In this document: positions 15,852 to 20,719 of the stretch, in pieces
Layout: each line of letters opens with the position of its first letter
How positions within the stretch are numbered: the first letter of the stretch is position 1
NCBI GenBank assembly: GCA_023453665.1
Contig: JAEXTA010000080.1
Span: forward strand, 1-20,719
From: Bacteroidota bacterium
Lineage (GTDB): Bacteria > Bacteroidota > Ignavibacteria > Ignavibacteriales > Ignavibacteriaceae
DNA length: 20,719 nucleotides
Reading direction: 5' to 3'
The notes under the pieces: model-generated
Told to the model about the DNA's origin: nothing
Seen by the model: only the letters and a program-made list of their open reading frames with translations
Databases searched by the model: none
Made by a program: the position numbers and the translations under genes

Positions 15852-16907
15852 ATGAGACAAAAAATAAAAGTTGCAATAGTCTATAATGAAGCCCACCCGG
15901 ATTTTTACGCAAAATCTGTTGACCATGAAGTAAAAGAGCTTGATTTTATCCCATATTTCGAAGTCGATGAACTTACCCCCATCGAGGAATTTGAAATTAT
16001 TGCTGATTCTCTGAAAAAAGCAGGTTTAAACGCTTATACTCTTAATATAAGCGATGACCTTAACGTACTTCTCAAAGAAATAAAAAAGAACCAGCCTGAT
16101 GTTATCTTCAACTTTATTGAACTCTATAAAGAAAACGCCAGACTTGAGATGAATATGGTGGGACTTCTGGAGCTTTTAGGAATTCCGTTTACCGGGGCAT
16201 CTTCAATATCGTTGGCTAATTGTCAAAATAAAGTATTGGCAAAACGATTGCTGAAATCATCAGGGATAAAAACACCTGAATTTTTGCTGGTAAAAAAAAT
16301 TGTCAAAAGAATTAATCATAAACTGAAATTCCCTGTTATAGTAAAACCAGCTTTTGAAGATGCAAGCGTGGGAATTGAAAATGAATCTATCGTAACAAAC
16401 GACAGACAATTAGTTAAAAGAATTGAACATGTATTAAATTACTTTCAGCAGCCCGCTTTACTTGAAGAATTTATTGATGGAAGGGAATTAAATGTTGCTG
16501 TACTTGGTGATAAAAACCCGGTACCACTTCCAATAAGCGAAATCAGTTTTGCTAAAATGCCGGATCACCTTTTTAACATTGTAAGTTACCAGGCTAAATG
16601 GGACCCGATGCATGAATCTTATCACAAAACCATTCCTGTTTGTCCAGCAAAACTTCCAAAGCGTATTGAAATCAAAGCTAAAGAAATAGCCCTGAAAGCA
16701 TTTAAACTAATGGGATGCCGTGACTATGCTAGAATTGATATGCGGCTTTCACACAAGAATGAATTGTATGTACTTGAAGTAAATCCGAATCCAGATCTGA
16801 CTGAAGGTGCGGGGTTTATGAGATCTGCAGAAGCTGCCGGATATACATACTCATCAGCATTAAAAAGAATTGTTGAACTTGCGCTGGAAAGAAAGGTGAG
16901 AAACTGA
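15852..16907 (+). CDS. D-Ala-D-Ala-ligase-like ATP-grasp enzyme
   Basis: A 351-residue cytoplasmic ATP-grasp ligase related to D-alanine-D-alanine ligase. Residues 1-125 are the pre-ATP-grasp domain (KVAIVYNEAHPD; PDVIFNFIE; LGIPFTGASS). ATP-binding and catalytic features are VIVKPAFEDASVGI (K165), LLEEFIDGRELNVAVLG (about 203-219), ARIDMR (D296) and LEVNPNPDLT (E309, N311). True Ddl enzymes usually have a longer conserved N-terminal signature and N-T-x-P-G-M-T after the metal Asn; here it is N-P-N-P-D-L-T, so the acceptor is probably not D-Ala. It likely ligates an amino acid or peptide via an acyl-phosphate. No Shine-Dalgarno precedes the ATG. It is divergent from the C39-like peptidase. 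Confidence 0.85.
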   Translation: MRQKIKVAIVYNEAHPDFYAKSVDHEVKELDFIPYFEVDELTPIEEFEIIADSLKKAGLNAYTLNISDDLNVLLKEIKKNQPDVIFNFIELYKENARLEMNMVGLLELLGIPFTGASSISLANCQNKVLAKRLLKSSGIKTPEFLLVKKIVKRINHKLKFPVIVKPAFEDASVGIENESIVTNDRQLVKRIEHVLNYFQQPALLEEFIDGRELNVAVLGDKNPVPLPISEISFAKMPDHLFNIVSYQAKWDPMHESYHKTIPVCPAKLPKRIEIKAKEIALKAFKLMGCRDYARIDMRLSHKNELYVLEVNPNPDLTEGAGFMRSAEAAGYTYSSALKRIVELALERKVRN

Positions 16908-16914
16908 TCTTATT

Positions 16915-16997
16915 GTCAAAAGTCAATTGTGAAATGTCAAACGTGTTTGGATCAGTTTATTAATCCTTCCTTTGACGTTTGACATCTGACATTTCAC
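16915..16997. repeat. Inverted heptad-repeat palindrome
   Basis: The left arm reads as perfect 7-base units: GTCAAAA, GTCAATT, GTGAAAT, GTCAAAC, GTGTTTG (16915-16949). The right arm, read on the minus strand, gives GTGAAAT, GTCAGAT, GTCAAAC, GTCAAAG (16997 back to 16970). GTGAAATGTC (16929-16938) pairs with 16988-16997, and AAACGT (16939-16944) with 16975-16980, leaving exactly one heptad bulged and a 30-base loop. It fills the gap between the convergent ATP-grasp and HAD genes and may also terminate transcription. Confidence 0.85.
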
Positions 16998-17000
16998 ATG

Positions 17001-17762
17001 TTACAGCTCAGATAATATTCGAATCACATCTATTAAATTCATTGCTTCAAAATCCGATTTTAAATTTTCATCCCTTGAGGGATATTTTGTTTTGCCTGTA
17101 TAAATCAGAATAGATTTACTTCCTAGTTTTTGAACAGGCAGAATATCTGTTTCCACATCGTCGCCGAGCATAATAAATTTTTCGTTTTTGCTGAATCCTA
17201 GTTTAACAAGAGCATTTTGAAAATATATCTCCGATGGTTTGCCAATAAGTTTGGCCTTTTTCGAAGTTGCATATTCAAGTGCTGCAGTAAACGAACCTGC
17301 ATCGAGTAAAACTTTTCCATCTTTTAACCAGTACCTGTTCTTCTGCATAGCAATGATGTCTGCACCGTTTAATATTTTTACGAGCATTTCATTAAGAATT
17401 TCATATGTCCAGTTTTCTTCAAGATCACCAATTAAAACAGCCTCAGGATTTTGATCATCTTTGATCGAACTGAATAAATGTTTTACTTTATCACTGCAAT
17501 AGATTGAAGTTGTTTTGTAATTCGATTTAAGAAAATCCACAGAAGCTTCAACTGTTGTGATGACTGGCAGATTAGTCTTTATATCATTTGCTTCAAGAAA
17601 TTTTCTTACATCATCTGATGATTTCAAAGTGGAGTTGCTTAAGATCAAAGAAGGAATTTTCCTGTCACTCAAAAAGCCGAAAAACTCTTTTGCATCCGGT
17701 GCAATCTTACCTGAAAGATTTATAACACCATCAAAGTCTATTAAAAGGGGAGAGGTAATCAT
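17001..17762 (-). CDS. HAD-superfamily phosphatase, NagD-like
   Basis: A 253-residue cytoplasmic haloacid-dehalogenase-type hydrolase of the NagD/class IIA kind. Motif I is D9-F-D11-G-V, motif II is LILSNST (about residues 39-45), the motif III lysine lies in IGKPSEIYF, and motif IV is MLGDDVETDI with the Mg-binding acids. The cap domain of about 110 residues lies between motifs II and III. Family members remove phosphate from small metabolites; the substrate is unknown. It starts 2 bases after the stop of the DUF4032-type gene, so the two form one unit with likely coupled translation. No Shine-Dalgarno is visible. Confidence 0.88.
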   Translation of the reverse strand: MITSPLLIDFDGVINLSGKIAPDAKEFFGFLSDRKIPSLILSNSTLKSSDDVRKFLEANDIKTNLPVITTVEASVDFLKSNYKTTSIYCSDKVKHLFSSIKDDQNPEAVLIGDLEENWTYEILNEMLVKILNGADIIAMQKNRYWLKDGKVLLDAGSFTAALEYATSKKAKLIGKPSEIYFQNALVKLGFSKNEKFIMLGDDVETDILPVQKLGSKSILIYTGKTKYPSRDENLKSDFEAMNLIDVIRILSEL

Positions 17763-17764
17763 TA

Positions 17765-18958
17765 TTAAAGATTATAATTTGGCGGAACAATTTTGGTTAT
17801 ACGTTTAAGCAGTCTCTCAATAAATTTTGTAAACACAGAGTTTTCTTTGTTAGAATATTTTTCACCATAACTTCTTATCGCAGTTGATATTCCAATGTCT
17901 TCACCTTTCTCAAGACTCAGATAATATTTATGTGACATAATATCCGCATATAGTTTAACCGAATTTGTATCCGGAAAATAATCGAACAACTTAACTTTGT
18001 TAAACTCATTGATGATCGGTTTGTAAATTTTTTTTATCCATTCATTTGCGGCTGTTTTAATATCGATCTCGTGTCCGGCTTTTTCACTTAAATACCATTT
18101 ATGTTCTTCAATTTGTTTAAGTATTGAATCAACAGAATACTGGTCTGTGAATTTATAGAAATGCGACTTTGTTATTAGACCTGTTGTATTCTCAAAAGCT
18201 TTTACTTTGTTCAGAAGCGAATAGTAATTTTCATACTCTTTAAGAAAAAAATCTTTATCATTTTTTAATGATACTTCCGGTTTGTCCATAAGTTCATCAT
18301 TGGTAGTTTTCATCGATTCAAAAAATCTGTTAAGATCTTTTTGCCTTTGTTCTTCGGTAATTGTTTTTAAAAACTGAATTGTTTCCGAATCTGATAGAAA
18401 GGCTTTTAGCTCTGTTTTTATTTTAGCTTTATCATCTTTTGTTTTGATGAACTTGATAAGAATATTTGAAAGTGAAGCATCGCCCCAGTAAATATTATTG
18501 AAGTGAAGCTCAGCCAATAATTCTGCTGCTGCGGTATAGATAGTATTGCGGCTTGTTTCGGAAAAATCCCATTTAAATAAAATTGAATGCGGAATTGATT
18601 TACCTTCAAGAATTGTAACAATGAAAGCAAGCACATCTTTATTTGGTTCACCTTCTTCAAAAAGATTTTTTTTGTAAAAAATATAACCGGCGGGAATAAG
18701 AGTATGAATGCCTTTCTCCAACAATTTGGAAAAAGTTTCACTTTCAAAGTAAGCATTAAGTGCATTCGTCTGTTTGACAGCAAAAGCATAATCTTTTGTT
18801 TTGATAAATCGGACAGTATGTTTTGAAATTCCTTTTCTGATGTCGAGAAACTTTGCGTCCTTTTCAGTCCACTCATTTAGCGGAATATTCCACGGAAGGT
18901 CTTCCAGGTTGGACCTGTATTCGGGAAATAGATTTAGTACGAGATATTTTTTATCCAT
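17765..18958 (-). CDS. DUF4032-type protein with kinase-like N-terminal half
   Basis: A 397-residue cytoplasmic protein. The N-terminal half looks kinase-like: K62 in FAVKQT as a possible ATP lysine, and a catalytic-loop-like HFNNIYWGDASLSN (D160, N165). AFLSDSET (D190) sits where a kinase DFG Asp would be. The C-terminal half carries the DUF4032-like motif EHKWYLSEKAG (about 285-295) and a second copy HKYYLSLEKGEDI (about 343-355) with matching spacing to a following amphipathic helix. I place it in DUF4032 by these motifs; the function of that family is not established. It forms a two-gene unit with the HAD phosphatase. The pairing of kinase-like and phosphatase-like proteins is suggestive only. 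Confidence 0.72.
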   Translation of the reverse strand: MDKKYLVLNLFPEYRSNLEDLPWNIPLNEWTEKDAKFLDIRKGISKHTVRFIKTKDYAFAVKQTNALNAYFESETFSKLLEKGIHTLIPAGYIFYKKNLFEEGEPNKDVLAFIVTILEGKSIPHSILFKWDFSETSRNTIYTAAAELLAELHFNNIYWGDASLSNILIKFIKTKDDKAKIKTELKAFLSDSETIQFLKTITEEQRQKDLNRFFESMKTTNDELMDKPEVSLKNDKDFFLKEYENYYSLLNKVKAFENTTGLITKSHFYKFTDQYSVDSILKQIEEHKWYLSEKAGHEIDIKTAANEWIKKIYKPIINEFNKVKLFDYFPDTNSVKLYADIMSHKYYLSLEKGEDIGISTAIRSYGEKYSNKENSVFTKFIERLLKRITKIVPPNYNL

Positions 18959-19053
18959 TTAAAGAATCAATTTCTGTTCAAGAATAGGCTAAATATAATT
19001 GAATAAAAAGAATTGAAAAAATTTGTTGTATTAACAATGAGTTAAAGTTTCTG

Positions 19054-19096
19054 ATCAGTGAAAATCAGTTCCATCTGTGTTATCTGTGTGCCATTG
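19054..19096. repeat. Degenerate ATCWGTG tandem tract
   Basis: Four consecutive imperfect units of 9-11 bases: ATCAGTGAAA, ATCAGTTCC, ATCTGTGTT, ATCTGTGTGCC, then ATTG. It lies in the 151-base gap just after the DUF2279 gene stop. Similar short tracts are familiar from intergenic regions of diverse bacteria, which suggests a dispersed intergenic repeat; I cannot test copy number here. Confidence 0.6.
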
Positions 19097-19109
19097 TCTT
19101 TTGTGAATG

Positions 19110-20183
19110 CTAAAAATACAACCCGTACCATATCCCTGTTGGAGTTAATCTAACGGCAGGCAATGGCAAACGCACAAAGTTTAATTCAGAGATTAAAAAT
19201 TTCAGGAAGTTACTTTCACCAACCGGAATTTGTCTTAAGTCAATATCAAGCCCGATAAAAATTTCACGTCTTCCGCCTTGCGGACTGTCAGCAATTCCTT
19301 CAGCACTGTAACCAACTGCAACTCCCAATGGTCGTAACCAAACAGGAACATCTTCTTTAATTGATGAAGGGAGATAATGATAAGCATTTATTCCGAGCCA
19401 GAAAGTTAGTCCTTCATAATCATCAACCGGATTTGTTGCACCGTTATTATATTTATGATTTTTCAATGCGTCTGAAGTATGATAACTGAACTTTGGCTGC
19501 AGCCCCCCGAACTCATCAGGATAAAGCTGATTAAGAGCGGAGAAGCCCGCGCCGGCAGTATTAGCAAGAAGATCGCCCCAGCTAAAACCCCATTTGGCAA
19601 AGAAGCCATCCATTATTTCAATCTGCAGCATCCAGAGCCAGCCGGTCAATGAACCGTAGAGAATTGATTCATTGCCTGATACTCCTGCCCAGCGATATGC
19701 CTTGGTTGTTAAGTCACTCACAAAATATGAATGAAGTCCATGTCCGTATTTATCCATTAATTGGTACTTTAATCCGTCATCATAAAAATTAATCGTGTGG
19801 AATTTTGTGGTTTCGTTCTTGTACCACATCTCTTTCAGTTTTAAATAACCAAGTACATCTGCCGTCGCTATCACTCCGAAGATTGTATAAAGTTTTGTGC
19901 TGTTGACATCAGAATTATCTCTCCATGTAGTTCCGTCACTTAATATTGCACCGTCATAAAATCTTTTATCCTTTAAAATTTTCTGGTTAAGTTCATCACC
20001 AGGAAAATTTCTTAATGAAATCCGCGATGACTTCAACTGAAATTGTGATGAGCCGCTGAAGCTGTTTTTTAAATATTGTTTTGATTGTAGGTTCTGAAGT
20101 TCATCGAAAGTCTGCGCAAAAGTCAGCCCGGAGATTGAAACAAATCCAAACAGAAAAAAGAATATTAAAAATTGATTTCGCAT
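19110..20183 (-). CDS. DUF2279 (YfiM-like) exported protein
   Basis: A 357-residue protein with an export signal (MRNQFLIFFFLFGFVSISGLTFAQ). The core matches the DUF2279/YfiM family: D144-K-Y-G-H148 followed by LHSYFVSDLTTKAYRWAG, then SLTGWLWMLQIEIMDGF and GFSWGDLLANTAGAG. These are amphipathic or membrane-like segments with conserved D, H and W residues. The C-terminal third is beta-rich, with a GYSAEG segment and aromatic C-terminus (WYGLYF), which could be a small outer-membrane barrel. Function is unknown for the family. It has no clear Shine-Dalgarno and is divergent from the BNR-repeat gene. Confidence 0.8.
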   Translation of the reverse strand: MRNQFLIFFFLFGFVSISGLTFAQTFDELQNLQSKQYLKNSFSGSSQFQLKSSRISLRNFPGDELNQKILKDKRFYDGAILSDGTTWRDNSDVNSTKLYTIFGVIATADVLGYLKLKEMWYKNETTKFHTINFYDDGLKYQLMDKYGHGLHSYFVSDLTTKAYRWAGVSGNESILYGSLTGWLWMLQIEIMDGFFAKWGFSWGDLLANTAGAGFSALNQLYPDEFGGLQPKFSYHTSDALKNHKYNNGATNPVDDYEGLTFWLGINAYHYLPSSIKEDVPVWLRPLGVAVGYSAEGIADSPQGGRREIFIGLDIDLRQIPVGESNFLKFLISELNFVRLPLPAVRLTPTGIWYGLYF

Positions 20184-20363
20184 TTAATAAATAAGTATCG
20201 ATGAATAACACTTCAAAAATATTTTTTAACGGTATAATTAGCAATGTATTATCGAATAATAATCGTAAATAAAAATGTTTAGTTAAGTTATGAATTTCAC
20301 TATGTTAATATCAGCTAATCTTTAGAATTGTTTGCTGGAATATGTTTTCGATGTTAAAGTAAA

Positions 20364-20384
20364 AGTTGTGAGTTGAAAGTTGTT
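20364..20384. repeat. Short 7-base-periodic tract
   Basis: Three consecutive heptads AGTTGTG, AGTTGAA, AGTTGTT in the gap upstream of the BNR-repeat gene. It has the same 7-base periodicity as the palindrome at 16915-16997 but a different core. Confidence 0.55.
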
Positions 20385-20410
20385 AATCAAAAATAAAAAA
20401 GGGTGAACTG

Positions 20411-20719
20411 ATGAAACAAAATTTTACAATCCGGTTTATGTCATTTCTTACTATTCTTATAGCGTTCTCAACCTGTATCTATGCACAATACCCGAATATC
20501 CGCGTGAGCAGCGTTGGATTTAACGATCCCGAAGAAGTTACAATTGCGATCAACCCTGTAAATCCCAACATACTTGCTGCGGGTGCAAACATAAATTATT
20601 TCTACCGCTCAACAAACGGCGGCACTACCTGGCTGCAAAATGAACTTAGTTCGACACTTGGTGTCTGGGGCGATCCGGTTGTAATATTTGATAGTCTTGG
20701 CTATCTGTACTATTCGCAT
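20411..20719 (+). CDS. Secreted BNR/Asp-box repeat protein (3' partial)
   Basis: The first 103 residues of a gene running off the window. An N-terminal signal peptide (MKQNFTIRFMSF then LTILIAFSTCIYAQ, cleavage after A-Q near residue 26) leads into a beta-propeller start. The segment RSTNGGTTW (about residues 71-79) is a BNR/Asp-box-like S-x-N-G-G-x-T-W repeat. EVTIAINPVNPNILAAGAN and DPVVIFDSLGYLYYS are typical first-blade strands of sialidase-like or photosystem-stability-like propellers. Full enzymatic identity cannot be told without the rest. The ATG at 20411 follows GGGTGAAC. It may end in the same sorting module as the other secreted proteins here, but that end is outside the window. 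Confidence 0.82.
   Translation, partial: MKQNFTIRFMSFLTILIAFSTCIYAQYPNIRVSSVGFNDPEEVTIAINPVNPNILAAGANINYFYRSTNGGTTWLQNELSSTLGVWGDPVVIFDSLGYLYYSH

Noticed and set aside
18418..18876. Second minus-strand open frame inside the DUF4032-type gene
   Set aside because: Out of frame with the gene that carries recognisable motifs; composition is low-complexity and hydrophobic, typical of a shadow frame.

Overview
The window is AT-rich bacterial chromosome whose coding style points to the Ignavibacteria / Chlorobi-Bacteroidota group. Two proteins end in the C-terminal sorting module characteristic of that group (core NYPNPFNPST and NFPNPFNPST, ending in K-K-M-[ML]-LVK). Genes are short-spaced, several have clear Shine-Dalgarno sequences, and TTG starts occur. 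No tRNA, rRNA, transposase, phage gene or CRISPR array was seen. The assignment rests on motifs and is an inference.

Layout: (1) 1-3755, the 3' part of a large secreted beta-helix protein with a sorting domain, closed by a strong terminator. (2) 3842-5143, minus strand: a PCuAC/SCO1 copper-chaperone pair and a dodecin. (3) 5295-7040: an OsmC-type protein, a VOC protein and a Yip1-type membrane protein, in alternating orientation. (4) 7094-11224, minus strand: an outer-membrane porin, a TPR protein and a secreted polysaccharide deacetylase with sorting domain. (5) 11445-12164: a secreted helical protein made of two gapless tandem copies with matching histidines; no family recognised. (6) 12225-15753, minus strand: a tight five-gene run (MhqD-like esterase, MhqO-like ring-cleaving dioxygenase, metal-binding HMA lipoprotein, isochorismatase-like hydrolase, C39-like cysteine peptidase), facing a divergent D-Ala-D-Ala-ligase-like ATP-grasp gene (15852-16907). 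(7) 17001-20183, minus strand: a HAD phosphatase, a DUF4032-type kinase-like protein and a DUF2279 membrane-associated protein. (8) 20411-end: the start of a secreted BNR-repeat protein.

How genes may work together: SCO1 and PCuAC both deliver copper to cytochrome oxidase and form one operon. The MhqO/MhqD pair resembles quinone/catechol detoxification modules. The peptidase and ATP-grasp ligase share a 98-base divergent promoter region and may form a peptide or amino-acid ligation/cleavage pair; this is the best candidate for an undescribed system, though the evidence is only neighbourhood and motifs.

All five convergent gene junctions contain a hairpin. One of them (16915-16997) is built from inverted 7-base repeats. 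A second 7-base-periodic tract (20364-20384) and an ATCWGTG-type tandem tract (19054-19096) lie in other intergenic gaps and look like dispersed intergenic repeats.
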